Positions 25,631 to 35,071 of a stretch of 37,240 bases of DNA are shown piece by piece (within the stretch, counting starts at the first letter, position 1; the number at the start of each line of letters is the position of its first letter). A program made the position numbers and the translations under genes. Below the pieces are notes generated by a model. That model saw only the letters and a program-made list of their open reading frames with translations, was not told the DNA's origin and made no database searches. This DNA is from a virus. The stretch covers positions 1 to 37,240 of IMG/VR virus record IMGVR_UViG_3300037264_002859. One strand, given 5' to 3'.

Positions 25631-26920
25631 ATGCCTGCTGTAAACAATATCAAGCTGACCATCGGCGGACCGGAAGCCACGCCAGGGGGCGCCGAGGCCA
25701 GGACGCACGTCATTCCGGTCCGCGGAGTGCCGGCGCTGGATAAGAAAGCGGAGCGCGGGCTGGATCCGGCCATCATCGGCACCAACATGGACGCCGGTGA
25801 GTACCTGCTGGCTGACTCGGTGGCCGGCGGGATCCCGCTGGCCTTCCGCTCCGTGGCCGGCATCGGGAAGCTCCTGAAGAGTCTCCTGGGCACGGAGGCT
25901 ACGCCGGTCCAGGTCGCCGCCGAGATCCGGATCCGCTACAAGGGCTCTTCGGCGAGCTGCAAGCTGGTTTCCGACACAACCGCGAATACCCTGAAATCCT
26001 ATATCGGGGCCCTCGGCGCCGAGGCGCTGGATACCAACTTCGGGACCGCCGGATCGATCGACCTGACGGCAGTCGGCAATGACACCATCGGGGAGCTAGT
26101 CGCGCTGATCGACGGCTACGCCGACTATGAATGCACGAAGCTGTTCGGGAACGACTCCGTGTCCTCCGGCGAGATCGTCACCGTGGCCGCGGTTCAGGGC
26201 AAGAACAAATGGGCCTATTTCCTGTTTGCCGGCGCCGCCACCGGCGTCTACGCCCATGTGTTCAAATCCAATCTGTCGAACACGGAGCGACCGACCTACT
26301 CGATCCAGAAGGATGGATTCCAGGACAACTTCCTCTTCGCCGGCTGTGCGGTGAGCTCGCTCAATCTATCCGCCGCGCTCAAGGCTATGGTAGAGGCGGA
26401 TTGCGAGATTCTGGGATTCAGCGAGGCGGGGAGCCAAACGGCTTCCGAGCTTATCCTGGAGGATATCGATCCGCTGATTTTCCACAAGGGGAGCTTCTCC
26501 CTGGGCGCAAAGGAATATACCTTCATCCGCAACCACAGCCTGGCGATTGCCAACAACCCGAACGCGGAGGGCTACGGTCAGGGCACGCCATCGCGCCAGT
26601 ACCACCAGAAGGGGAAGTTCGCCGTCACCGGGGACTGCCAGCTGCGGCTGGACTCGGATTCCTTTGTGGAGCGAGCGAAAATCTTCGATGGGGCCCTGGC
26701 GGCCTGCTCGTTCTACTACAAGGGCAAGATGCTGACCGGCGTGATCCCGGAGCTGATGCTCCTCGAGCTGCCCTTCTGTTCGATTAGCAGCTTCGAGTTC
26801 ACGGAAAACAACGGTATTTTCGACGCCAAGATCTCGCTAATAGCGCTGAAACCCAAGGGAACCCTCTATGACGATCCGCTCACCATCACCATGCTGACCA
26901 AGGATTCGGGGGCCTATTGA
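25631..26920 (+). CDS. Major tail tube protein
   Basis: 429 residues, SD GAGGAGG. It follows the neck genes and precedes the G/GT chaperone pair, the fixed position of the tail tube gene. N-terminal 'NNIKLTIGGPEATPGGAEARTHVIPVRGVP', a central beta-rich body, and 'FSLGAKEYTFIRNHSLAIANNPNAEGYGQG' near 290-318 resemble the larger tail tube proteins of siphophages. At 429 residues it is longer than the typical 200-300 and probably carries an extra domain (about 95-200, with 'SCKLVSDTTANTLKSYIGAL'). Confidence 0.7.
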   Translation: MPAVNNIKLTIGGPEATPGGAEARTHVIPVRGVPALDKKAERGLDPAIIGTNMDAGEYLLADSVAGGIPLAFRSVAGIGKLLKSLLGTEATPVQVAAEIRIRYKGSSASCKLVSDTTANTLKSYIGALGAEALDTNFGTAGSIDLTAVGNDTIGELVALIDGYADYECTKLFGNDSVSSGEIVTVAAVQGKNKWAYFLFAGAATGVYAHVFKSNLSNTERPTYSIQKDGFQDNFLFAGCAVSSLNLSAALKAMVEADCEILGFSEAGSQTASELILEDIDPLIFHKGSFSLGAKEYTFIRNHSLAIANNPNAEGYGQGTPSRQYHQKGKFAVTGDCQLRLDSDSFVERAKIFDGALAACSFYYKGKMLTGVIPELMLLELPFCSISSFEFTENNGIFDAKISLIALKPKGTLYDDPLTITMLTKDSGAY

Positions 26921-27489
26921 TGGGCTGGAAAGACGCTACGCGCAGAAATCTGGTCGGCGGAAAGGTGGAGCTCGTCGCGACCGGGAAGGAATGTTGGATC
27001 CGGCCGAAAAAGCTTTCAACGGCTGCCGCAGACCGGATTAACGAGCTGCAGCGCGGGGTGTTTGCCGACGCGGAGAATCGGGCAAAGATCCGTAAGTTCC
27101 GGGAGATCGAGGAGCGGTTGAAGGCGGAGGGCAAGAGCATCGAGGACGCGGACTCCATGGAACTCATGGAGTGCGCCCCGCAGATGGAGGCCGGCTACCG
27201 GAACGAGATTTTCCAGATCGCCCTAGAGCATGGGATCGGCGAGCATAACTTCGTGGACGATACCGGGAACCTCGTCGGCCAGGGGAAGATCTTCGACGAA
27301 AGCACCATTGTGGGGATCTTGGACTGGGAACCCCTGGCCGCGGAGATCTTCCAAGCGATACAGGAGTATAACCGCCCTTTAGCCAGCAGGAGCGGCGGGA
27401 GCTCCATGACGTCGTCGGATGGCTCCACCAAGGATCCCGTTTCGAAGAAGGAGACGAGCTCCCCGACGGAAGCATCCCCTTCGAGCTGA
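26920..27489 (+). CDS. Tail assembly chaperone G (zero-frame product)
   Basis: 189 residues; the ATG overlaps the tail-tube stop (TGATG). Helical and acidic, with 'RINELQRGVFADAENRAKIRKF' and 'ALEHGIGEHNFVDDTGN'. A Ser/Thr-rich tail after residue 155 looks like noncoding-type sequence read in the wrong frame. This is what is expected downstream of a frameshift site, where the -1 frame carries the real T domain. By analogy with lambda gpG it guides the tube protein onto the tape measure. Confidence 0.75.
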   Translation: MGWKDATRRNLVGGKVELVATGKECWIRPKKLSTAAADRINELQRGVFADAENRAKIRKFREIEERLKAEGKSIEDADSMELMECAPQMEAGYRNEIFQIALEHGIGEHNFVDDTGNLVGQGKIFDESTIVGILDWEPLAAEIFQAIQEYNRPLASRSGGSSMTSSDGSTKDPVSKKETSSPTEASPSS

Positions 27490-27689
27490 TCCGGCGCTGG
27501 GAGTCCTGGGTCATCGAGTGCCTGGACCTGCTCGACGGCGACGGGACCTTCCGGCACTACCCCTACCCGGGAAGCCGGCGGGAGCAGCCGGCATTCGACA
27601 TGGACGTGTTTCGGGTAATCCGTGGGGCCTGGGTGGAATTGAGGAACGAGGAGATGAAGGAGTCCACTCGTGGGTACGGCCACAAGTAG
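27372..27689 (+). CDS. T extension of tail chaperone, -1 frame (GT product)
   Basis: The -1 frame opens just after a TAA at 27369-27371 and runs to TAG 27687-27689. It encodes '...QQERRELHDVVGWLHQG', then 'GSIPFELIRRWESWVIECLDLLDGDGTFR' and 'RVIRGAWVELRNEEMKEST'. It has no start of its own, good codon usage, and the helical character of T domains. Fused by frameshifting it would give a GT protein encoded by 26920-27689. It overlaps the tape-measure start by 20 nt. Confidence 0.75.
   Translation, partial: PPFSQQERRELHDVVGWLHQGSRFEEGDELPDGSIPFELIRRWESWVIECLDLLDGDGTFRHYPYPGSRREQPAFDMDVFRVIRGAWVELRNEEMKESTRGYGHK
27375..27381 (+). promoter_or_regulatory. -1 programmed frameshift site CCCTTTA
   Basis: Canonical X-XXY-YYZ heptamer: C-CCT-TTA in the G frame, re-read as CCC-TTT in the -1 frame. 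It begins 4 nt after the last -1-frame stop, so it is the first usable site and lies upstream of all G-frame tail sequence. Confidence 0.75.
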
Positions 27690-30072
27690 AGTCAAGATCC
27701 AAGGCGAAGAATCTGTAAGCACTGCCGCGGAGAAAGCGAGCCGCTCCATCCGTCAGATGAAGAGCGACATGGAGAAGACCGTCGCCCCGCTGAAAGCGCT
27801 GAAAGATCTGTTCACCACGGGCTTCGCGGTGGGCGGCATGATTGCGGCCGCGCGGCAGATCATCGATGTCGCCTCCAAAGCCTTGAAGGCCTACGCTGAA
27901 AACGAGAAGGCCGTAGTGCAGCTCAACATTGCCCTGGCCAACAACTCCCGCGTAACGGCCGACACCTCGCGCAACCTGATTGCCTTTGCCGATTCCATGT
28001 CCCGGACTCTGGGCGTAGAGGATGAAGCGATCCTGGCCCAGGCGGAATATCTGGCCTCCCTGAATCTTACCGAAATCCAGATCAAAGAGGTCCTGCGCGC
28101 CTCCCTGAACATGTCCGCCTCCGGGGTGATTCCGCTGGAGGGGGCGGTGCGCGGCCTGGCTGCGACGCTGAGTGGTACCGTGGGCCAGTTTGGCCGATTG
28201 TTTCCCGCCGTCCGCGATCTCACCGAAGAGCAGCTCCGCCATGGAGCCGCGATCGATCTGGTCGCCGGCGCCTATCGCGGCATGGGCGAGGCCTCCGCGC
28301 AGACCGTGCTCGGGATTCAAGCCCGGTGGAAAGTCCTGATCGGGGAGCAGTTCGAGAAGATCGGGAAGGTCCTGGCTCCCGAGTTTGCCCGAGGCGCGCA
28401 AGCCGCCATGCCCTACATCGACCAGGTGGGCGACGCCCTAGCCAAGGTCACCCTGGCACTCGTCAGGCTGGGAGAGGGCGTCGGGTTGTGGTTCAAGTTT
28501 TCCTACGTGACCTTCTCCAACTTCATCAAAATCATGGTGGATATAGTTGGCACTGTCGCCAAGCTGATTTGGGCGCCGCTGGAAGTGTGGTTTGGCGATG
28601 TGATCTACCGCATCAAAACCGCCTTCGTGAATGTCATCAATTGGCTCATCGATCAAACGGAGGCGATGCTTCAAAGAATCGGCACAGGGCTGAAGAAGCT
28701 CACGGGCGGGGTTCTCGGTGGCGGCATGGCTGGGCTGCAACTCGGCGGCATTGCGCTGCCCAAGCCGCCCGAGGAAGGCCGCACCATCATGGGGGAATGG
28801 GGGCGAATCCTAAAGGAGTTTGCCGACCGGGCCGAGAAGATGGGCGAGGAGGAGGCGAAGCTAATCAAGCAGATGCTCGCCTTGCTGAAGCCGGCTGGAG
28901 CCTTTGCGCCTCCGGCGCGCCTCGGCTTGGCGACCGAAGCGGCGGGCCCCTCTGCGGCGGAGATCCGGGCGACGATCGATGCCATGGGAGGCACGGCGTG
29001 GGGCGTGGAGGTAGCCACTCGGGCAGCGACCGAAGCATCCTTGGCGGCTGCGAAAGAAGCCTTCGAGTCGGGAGCCTATGGTGTCCCCGGCGGGGCCGGC
29101 GGCGGGCAAACGGGCGGCATGCCTCAGTGGCTCGTAGGCCTTTTGGAAGCCTTAGGGAGCGGACTGAAATGGGTCACGGCACAACTGGGTAGTCTAGCGC
29201 TGCAGGGAATTACCAGTCTCTTTAATTTGCTTATGGCATCCGAGCCGGTCAAAGCCGCGCTGGAGGCGTTCAACCAGGCGCTCGGCCCTTTGATCGATAC
29301 GCTCGGTCGTGCGCTGGTTCCCATCGTGCAACAGCTGGCGGATTGGATAGTGGCCCTCGTCGAAACGCTCAAGCCCTTCATCACGGTAATCATGCAAGTG
29401 GTCCAGCAGTTGCTGGCGGCGCTTCAACCCGTGTTTGACGCCTTGCTTCCCGTAGTCGCCGCGGTGGGGCAGATCTTCGCGCAATTGGCGCCCGTAGTGT
29501 CGCTGGTTGTTCGATTGATAGCCGGACCGCTCGCCACGGGGCTGAAGATAGTGGCGCCGATTCTCAACGTTTTTGCAGGGCTGTTGGATGCGCTGATGCC
29601 CATTATCGAAATTCTTGCCAAGGCGCTGGACATTTTGAGCCGGCCCGTGGAAATCGTAGCGCTCATTTTCGGATGGTTGATGCAAAAGCTTATCGCCTTC
29701 GGCACCATGATTATATACATCATTACTTTCCAGTGGGGCAAACTGAAAAATATCAATTGGGGTCAGACCATTGGTGAACTGGGGGCATCGATCGCGGATG
29801 TACTCACCCGGCCCCTGGTAGATCTGGGGATGGCGGGGGTTCCCGAAGCGGCGGCCGGGGGCACGGCGGCCGGCGGCGGCGCAAATCTGGGTAGCACGAC
29901 GACGATCCAGCGGGCGCCCGACATCTACATCTACCAGTACTTCCAAGCTCCGATAATCGGCGTAGGGGGGATGCAGGAGGTAGGGGAGTTCATGGCAGAC
30001 GCTCTGCGGCGCTTTGTTGGCATTGGCGGGCGGATCCATATCATTGAGGGTCTGGCGCCTGTAACGGGATAG
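27670..30072 (+). CDS. Tape measure protein
   Basis: 800 residues, GTG start with SD AAGGAG. Long helical N-terminus ('STAAEKASRSIRQMKSDMEK', 'KALKAYAENEKAVVQLNIAL'), several hydrophobic segments ('LVLGI', 'FSNFIKIMVDIVGTVAKLIW'), Gly/Ala-rich middle with Pro-rich breaks, and a hydrophobic C-terminal half with repeated 'LxPxxxxLxxAL' helices (about 510-690). It sets tail length and threads into the host during injection. With the usual ~0.15 nm per residue this predicts a tail near 120 nm. Confidence 0.9.
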   Translation: MGTATSRVKIQGEESVSTAAEKASRSIRQMKSDMEKTVAPLKALKDLFTTGFAVGGMIAAARQIIDVASKALKAYAENEKAVVQLNIALANNSRVTADTSRNLIAFADSMSRTLGVEDEAILAQAEYLASLNLTEIQIKEVLRASLNMSASGVIPLEGAVRGLAATLSGTVGQFGRLFPAVRDLTEEQLRHGAAIDLVAGAYRGMGEASAQTVLGIQARWKVLIGEQFEKIGKVLAPEFARGAQAAMPYIDQVGDALAKVTLALVRLGEGVGLWFKFSYVTFSNFIKIMVDIVGTVAKLIWAPLEVWFGDVIYRIKTAFVNVINWLIDQTEAMLQRIGTGLKKLTGGVLGGGMAGLQLGGIALPKPPEEGRTIMGEWGRILKEFADRAEKMGEEEAKLIKQMLALLKPAGAFAPPARLGLATEAAGPSAAEIRATIDAMGGTAWGVEVATRAATEASLAAAKEAFESGAYGVPGGAGGGQTGGMPQWLVGLLEALGSGLKWVTAQLGSLALQGITSLFNLLMASEPVKAALEAFNQALGPLIDTLGRALVPIVQQLADWIVALVETLKPFITVIMQVVQQLLAALQPVFDALLPVVAAVGQIFAQLAPVVSLVVRLIAGPLATGLKIVAPILNVFAGLLDALMPIIEILAKALDILSRPVEIVALIFGWLMQKLIAFGTMIIYIITFQWGKLKNINWGQTIGELGASIADVLTRPLVDLGMAGVPEAAAGGTAAGGGANLGSTTTIQRAPDIYIYQYFQAPIIGVGGMQEVGEFMADALRRFVGIGGRIHIIEGLAPVTG

Positions 30073-30076
30073 GGGC

Positions 30077-33000
30077 ATGGCATACTTCGTCCCGACCACC
30101 ACCGAGTTCGATAATGCCGTCAAGGATCGCACCTCCCCGCGTTATCTGAAGATCCTCATCGACACCAATGGGGACGACGTCCTCGAGGACCTCACCTCGT
30201 ATCTGGACAACAACCAGGTCTCGGGTGGAGGACGGCTCGAGGGGGATTTGGGAGGCACCAAGCAATATTCAGTCCGCCTCAAGAATAGCAGCCAGGTTTT
30301 CCACGAAGGCGACTTTGCCGGCGCTGCCTGCGCCATCGAGGCCAAGGTAGGGGTCGGGACCTCGTACATTCGCATTTTCACCGGGTTTGTTGCCGAGGAA
30401 GGATGCCAGCGCGACAAGCTGAATCTAACTTCGGACACGGTGACGCTGCAGTTCCAGGATGCCTCGAAGAGCCGAGGCATGAACCGCAAGACCTTACCGA
30501 TCACCTACGTCAATCACAAGATTTGCGACACCGTGACACCCTCCGCCTCTCTGTTTCATAAGCTGGCCTACCAGCTCGGCCTGGTCGCCGCGGATCTGGA
30601 GACCGCGACGATCGATCACACCAAGGGTTACCTGCCTTTGGAGGGAAAATCCACGGTGTGGCAAGAGCTCCAGGACCTGGCCTCCCAATACCTGGGGCAT
30701 TTGTACTTTCGCTACGATGGCAAGCTGCGGCTGATCAGCCGGCACCAGCAGGGCTGGAGTGAGCCCACCAGCGAGTGGACCTTCGACGACACCAATATCC
30801 ACCGGTGGACTGGCAAGAGCACCGGGATCGCCTGTAACCGGGTACGCACGGAGTTCGAGTACTACGAGAACCTCGGCCAGCGGGTGATCTACAAGAACAC
30901 GGATTCCTGGGACCAGGCCAACGAGCGCAACGCCATCGAGGTGGCCGCTGGCGCTTACTGGCCAGGCCCCAACGCACAGGACAAAGCGCAGCTCCATTAC
31001 AAGGATCCGGCTTCCGGGGAAAGCTTCCTCGTGGGGATCAGCATCCAAACTCCTACGATCGGGGCCGTGGGAAGCGCCTCGGACATCGAGTGCTCTGGGG
31101 GCTTGCTCACCCTGGTCAGCTTCAACGGTTCCACCGGGGATACCCAGCAGAACCCAGGCAGTTCTGAAATCATCCTGCGCAACAACACCGGCGGCACGAT
31201 CACGATCCGCAAGTTCGAGATCCGGGGAACGGCCCTGCGGGTGGCCAAGAAGATCGTGGTGGAGGACCTGGATAGCGCGATCAGCGATGACTGGGAATGG
31301 GTCGATAAAACGATTCCCGGGAAATACGCAGTGTCGGATACCCAAGCACACGTCACCACGCAGCGCTGGGTGGAGTTTGGCAAAGTCAAGCGCAAGCTGT
31401 TCGATTTTACTACCGACTGGATTCCGCAGATCCAAGAAGGAGCTGTTGTCACTTTCCATCCGGATGCGGACATCAATATGAATGCGGTGGTGGAGAGCTT
31501 CGCCCACGACTGCGCCGGATCCCCGAGGAAATGGACTACCAAGATCCAACTCCGGGAAAAAGAAAGCTTCACCCCCTCCGGCTCGCCGAAGCTGATCGTG
31601 CAGGCCCAGGGCGAAGCATCAACCGAAACCGCCCAGGAGTTCGTCACCCACCAGGAGCTGCTGGACGGCTTCGACAATGCCCCGAGCGGCGGCACTACCA
31701 CTCCTACGCAAGTCACGGTCGGACTCTGCCGCGGCTTCTTCAAGGGGATCGAGCTCAAGTGGGACCGGCAGCTGAACCTGACGAACTTCGACCATTACGA
31801 GATCCAGGTAAGCGACGATCAGGTTACCTGGTATAGCCTGAAGTTCGACGGTACTGACTGGAAGGACCAGGTCGGTGGAGTCACGAGTTGGCAGGCCGAA
31901 ATCCTGTTCCACACGAATATCCCGTTCGACGGCAGCGCGGAGATCCCCACCGGCAAGCTGCTGTACTACCACGTCCGCAGGGTGACCAAGGCCCCGGCTC
32001 AGGGGACGTGGAGCGCCATCGTTTCAGCCACCACGGAAGCGCTGGTGACCGGAGATTACGCGGCTTACCAGCTCACCGCCTACAAGCTCGACGGCTACGC
32101 CCGGAGCCAGCACGGCGTGTTCCTGGAGGTCTTCGAGGCCCCGCCGAGCGAGTGGAACAACTGGGCAGGCTCGGGCACCGAGACGATCCAGAATGATGTC
32201 GGAGTGTGCGGCGGCAAGGCTTACCAGACGGCGGGCTACCGCCGGCGGACGTTCCACAAGAACATTCCCTTTGACCCGTCGAAGCAGTACCGGCTGCGCT
32301 GCCGGGTCCGCAGGACGGCCACCTCTGACGCTGCGAAGCAGCAGTTCTATTGCGGCATCGAGGGTGTGCGGGCCGACGGGGTGATGTTGTGCAACCAGAC
32401 TGGGATAGATAGCTATGGCAGCCAGCACTACATCTGCGCCAACAGGGACGGCTCAACCTGGACCCTCAACGAGTGGCAGACCTTCACGGGCTGGTTCAAG
32501 GGTACCGCGGTGACCGGGGAGGGCACCGAACACCCGAACGGTAACGACCCGGCGAAGCTCCATGAGAACGTCCGCTACATCCGCCCGCTTTTCATTATGA
32601 ACTACTCCAACGGTCCCGTCGGCAACGTGATGCAGTTGGACTACATCGCCATCGACGTGTTCGACGAGGACGAGCTGTACCGCACCTACGCCGGGCTGAA
32701 CGTGGACGGCACGGTGGCCGCCAACAAGGTCGTGGCGAACAGCATCCTGGCGAACGCGGTGGAGACCGCGAAGCTCAACGCTCTGGCGGTGACTGGAGAC
32801 AAGATCGCCGCCAATACCATCAGCACGAACAAGCTGATCGCCGCCGAGATCGCTACCATGCTCCTGTCGGCCACAAGCGCCGTGATCGTCGGGCAGGACT
32901 ATGAAGGTACTCCTCCTGCGGGCGCGCAGCGGGTCGTGTGTGATGACAATGAGTTGCGGCTGGACGAGTACAATGGCAGCTCTTGGGACGTGATCTTCCG

Positions 33001-34924
33001 CGTCGGTGGGGACGACATGCTCAAGTGGTACTTGCAAGCCCGCGGCCTGATCAAGACCGGGACAGACATCTCCGGAGTGGAGGTAGGGGACGGAGCACCC
33101 AGCGGTACCCAGATTTTCGACTTCGAGAATGATTATCAGAACAAGGCTGGCTCGGACCCCTGGGACAGCAAGATCGACTTGGTGTTCTCGGCGCTCAGCA
33201 AGTTTGGCTCCTACGCCCTGACCGCTTCGGCGGCGACCGGGCGTTTAACGGAGACGGCAGCGCTGGGAATACCCGGAGTCGACTTCGGGTTGTCGTTCTG
33301 GCATTACAAGCCGGTAAGAACTACGGACCGGGTATTGTTCCAGGCAGTAAAAACGATGAAACAGATAGGCTCAGGTCTGTCCCTCGCAGGAATATCTTAC
33401 CCTGTCCTGGCTGAGCTGAACTCCACCGATGTTGCCTTCATCGATGGTCTGATAGACGAGCTTCGCACTTACCGTTTCAACGGGTCTACTTGGTCGCTGG
33501 TCGGCTCAGGTTTATCTATTCCGGGTATCGGTGCCCCCGCTCTGGCCGCGCTGAACTCCACGGACGTTGCTTTTATCGATCATGCGCTGGACGAGCTTCG
33601 CACTTACCGTTTCAACGGGTCTACTTGGTCGCTGGTCGGCTCAGGTTTATCTATTCCGGGTATCGATGTCCCTGCTCTGGCTGCGCTGAACTCCACGGAC
33701 GTTGCCTTCATCGATTATACGCTGGAATCGCTTCGCACCTACCGTTTCAACGGGTCTACTTGGTCGCTGGTCGGCTCAGGTTTATCTATTCCGGGTATCG
33801 ATGTCCCTGCTCTGGCTGAGCTGAACTCCACCGATGTTGCCTTTATCGATTATGCGCTGAAATCGCTTCGCACTTACCGTTTCAACGGGTCTACTTGGTC
33901 GCTGGTCGGCTCAGGTTTATCTATTCCGGGTATCGGTTTCCCCGCTCTGGCCGCGCTGAACTCCACGGACGTTGCTTTTATCGATCATGCGCTGGACGAG
34001 CTTCGCACTTACCGTTTCAACGGGTCTACTTGGTCGCTGGTCGGCTCAGGTTTATCTATTCCGGGTATCGGTTTCCCCGCTCTGGCCGCGCTGAACTCCA
34101 CCGATGTTGCCTTTATCGATGATGCGCTGGAATCGCTTCGCACTTACCGTCTCGCCGGCATGGTGCTGTGGGAAACTTCTACCGGGTACAAGCTCATCAT
34201 CGATGGGACGGTCGAGCAGACGGGAGCGGCAACCGAGACGCAGTGGCACCACGTGGGGCTTACCAGCCGGGATGTTGCGGGGCAAAAAAAGTGGGGCTTG
34301 GCCGTTGATGCTTGGAGCGTCGAGACGAATATCGCCGCGTACCCAGTCGTCTCCGGGGCTTGGCTGGACATCTTTTTGGATACGAGTGCTCGGGTAGATG
34401 ATTTCGCATCCTTAGCCACGAGCGCACTGTTGAGTTTGGCGGAGATGCTATCTCACTACGCTATCGGCCAGCCCTGGGTCGATGCCTCTACCGGGATCGA
34501 CGCGCTGCTGGACCTGTTCCTGATGGCCAAGAGCGGCGGGACGATCAAACTGCTGAGCCCGACCGGGTATTACAGCCCCGTCGCAGGCGAGCCGAGCCTC
34601 GGGACGCCGCACGAGCACCACAAGGTCATCTACACCAATGCCTCCTTGGCAGCTAATGCCAATCCAACGATTGATCTATCGGGAGATGTTCCGGCCGGCG
34701 TGACCCTGGTGTTCGTCTGGTACGCTTGCTACTTTGGGGGCGGGGGAAACACTTGGCTCAAGAATACGGCAGAAACGGTGAAGTACGCAAAGGTTCGGCA
34801 GAATGCGAATGTACACGCGGGAGCGCAGGCATTCGTAACGCTCGATTCAAGCCGGAAATTCAAGTTTGTCAATGAAGTTGCGGTCTCTGAACTGGACATG
34901 GAGTTGACCTACTACTGGTACTGA
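30077..34924 (+). CDS. Tail tip / receptor-binding protein with inserted repeat domain
   Basis: 1615 residues in one frame. Order: N-terminal tail-hub-like domain (1-~260, 'RYLKILIDTNGDDVLEDLTSYL'), further beta domains, an FN3-like unit (about 545-660, 'GIELKWDRQLNLTNFDHYEIQVSDDQVTW'), a carbohydrate-binding-like jelly roll (about 690-880), a short helical 'ANKVVANSILANAVETAKLNALAVTGDKIAANTI' linker typical of fibre trimers, and a LamG/concanavalin-like domain whose two parts ('DFENDYQNKAGSD...VLFQAV' and 'VLWETSTGYKLIIDGTVEQTG...WHHVGLT') are separated by six 45-residue repeats (1098-1357). The C-terminal domain is all-beta. It is probably the main host-recognition protein. Confidence 0.8.
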   Translation: MAYFVPTTTEFDNAVKDRTSPRYLKILIDTNGDDVLEDLTSYLDNNQVSGGGRLEGDLGGTKQYSVRLKNSSQVFHEGDFAGAACAIEAKVGVGTSYIRIFTGFVAEEGCQRDKLNLTSDTVTLQFQDASKSRGMNRKTLPITYVNHKICDTVTPSASLFHKLAYQLGLVAADLETATIDHTKGYLPLEGKSTVWQELQDLASQYLGHLYFRYDGKLRLISRHQQGWSEPTSEWTFDDTNIHRWTGKSTGIACNRVRTEFEYYENLGQRVIYKNTDSWDQANERNAIEVAAGAYWPGPNAQDKAQLHYKDPASGESFLVGISIQTPTIGAVGSASDIECSGGLLTLVSFNGSTGDTQQNPGSSEIILRNNTGGTITIRKFEIRGTALRVAKKIVVEDLDSAISDDWEWVDKTIPGKYAVSDTQAHVTTQRWVEFGKVKRKLFDFTTDWIPQIQEGAVVTFHPDADINMNAVVESFAHDCAGSPRKWTTKIQLREKESFTPSGSPKLIVQAQGEASTETAQEFVTHQELLDGFDNAPSGGTTTPTQVTVGLCRGFFKGIELKWDRQLNLTNFDHYEIQVSDDQVTWYSLKFDGTDWKDQVGGVTSWQAEILFHTNIPFDGSAEIPTGKLLYYHVRRVTKAPAQGTWSAIVSATTEALVTGDYAAYQLTAYKLDGYARSQHGVFLEVFEAPPSEWNNWAGSGTETIQNDVGVCGGKAYQTAGYRRRTFHKNIPFDPSKQYRLRCRVRRTATSDAAKQQFYCGIEGVRADGVMLCNQTGIDSYGSQHYICANRDGSTWTLNEWQTFTGWFKGTAVTGEGTEHPNGNDPAKLHENVRYIRPLFIMNYSNGPVGNVMQLDYIAIDVFDEDELYRTYAGLNVDGTVAANKVVANSILANAVETAKLNALAVTGDKIAANTISTNKLIAAEIATMLLSATSAVIVGQDYEGTPPAGAQRVVCDDNELRLDEYNGSSWDVIFRVGGDDMLKWYLQARGLIKTGTDISGVEVGDGAPSGTQIFDFENDYQNKAGSDPWDSKIDLVFSALSKFGSYALTASAATGRLTETAALGIPGVDFGLSFWHYKPVRTTDRVLFQAVKTMKQIGSGLSLAGISYPVLAELNSTDVAFIDGLIDELRTYRFNGSTWSLVGSGLSIPGIGAPALAALNSTDVAFIDHALDELRTYRFNGSTWSLVGSGLSIPGIDVPALAALNSTDVAFIDYTLESLRTYRFNGSTWSLVGSGLSIPGIDVPALAELNSTDVAFIDYALKSLRTYRFNGSTWSLVGSGLSIPGIGFPALAALNSTDVAFIDHALDELRTYRFNGSTWSLVGSGLSIPGIGFPALAALNSTDVAFIDDALESLRTYRLAGMVLWETSTGYKLIIDGTVEQTGAATETQWHHVGLTSRDVAGQKKWGLAVDAWSVETNIAAYPVVSGAWLDIFLDTSARVDDFASLATSALLSLAEMLSHYAIGQPWVDASTGIDALLDLFLMAKSGGTIKLLSPTGYYSPVAGEPSLGTPHEHHKVIYTNASLAANANPTIDLSGDVPAGVTLVFVWYACYFGGGGNTWLKNTAETVKYAKVRQNANVHAGAQAFVTLDSSRKFKFVNEVAVSELDMELTYYWY
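33368..34147 (+). repeat. Six 135-bp propeller-type coding repeats
   Basis: Units start at 33368, 33503, 33638, 33773, 33908 and 34043, exactly 135 bp apart. Consensus VGSGLSIPGI-x2-PALAALNST, then DVAFID-x2-L-x2-LRTYRFNGSTWSL. Units 2-6 are nearly identical in DNA; unit 1 is more diverged. The last unit lacks its final strand. The frame is preserved by any whole-unit change. Confidence 0.95.
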
Positions 34925-34943
34925 CGTTGCACAAAGAATAGGG

Positions 34944-35063
34944 ATGAGTGACGGGGCACCAATTGACAGACGACAAGCGCGACGAAAAAATGTGATGCTT
35001 GAAGGAATAGCGATCGACGTAAGTGTACGCACAGATCGAGATAAGGAAGATCGCATGAGTTAG
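34944..35063 (+). CDS. Possible 39-residue protein
   Basis: ATG 34944 to TAG 35063 encodes a basic peptide (MSDGAPIDRRQARRKNVM...) that fills the gap between the tail and lysis regions. The only SD-like bases (AGGG) are too close to the ATG. The frame ends 8 bp before the next start. Real but short, or fortuitous; no homology known. Confidence 0.3.
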   Translation: MSDGAPIDRRQARRKNVMLEGIAIDVSVRTDRDKEDRMS

Positions 35064-35071
35064 GAGTCAAC

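Noticed and set aside
28326-29192. 288-codon plus-strand frame inside the tape measure gene
   Set aside because: Alternate-frame shadow, no SD, and composition unlike any phage protein.
33490-34122. Repetitive frames inside the propeller repeats
   Set aside because: They simply reflect the 135-bp repeat read in another frame; the tail-tip frame is continuous.
33368-34147. Diversity-generating retroelement target
   Set aside because: No reverse transcriptase gene and no template repeat are visible. Unit differences are not A-specific substitutions.
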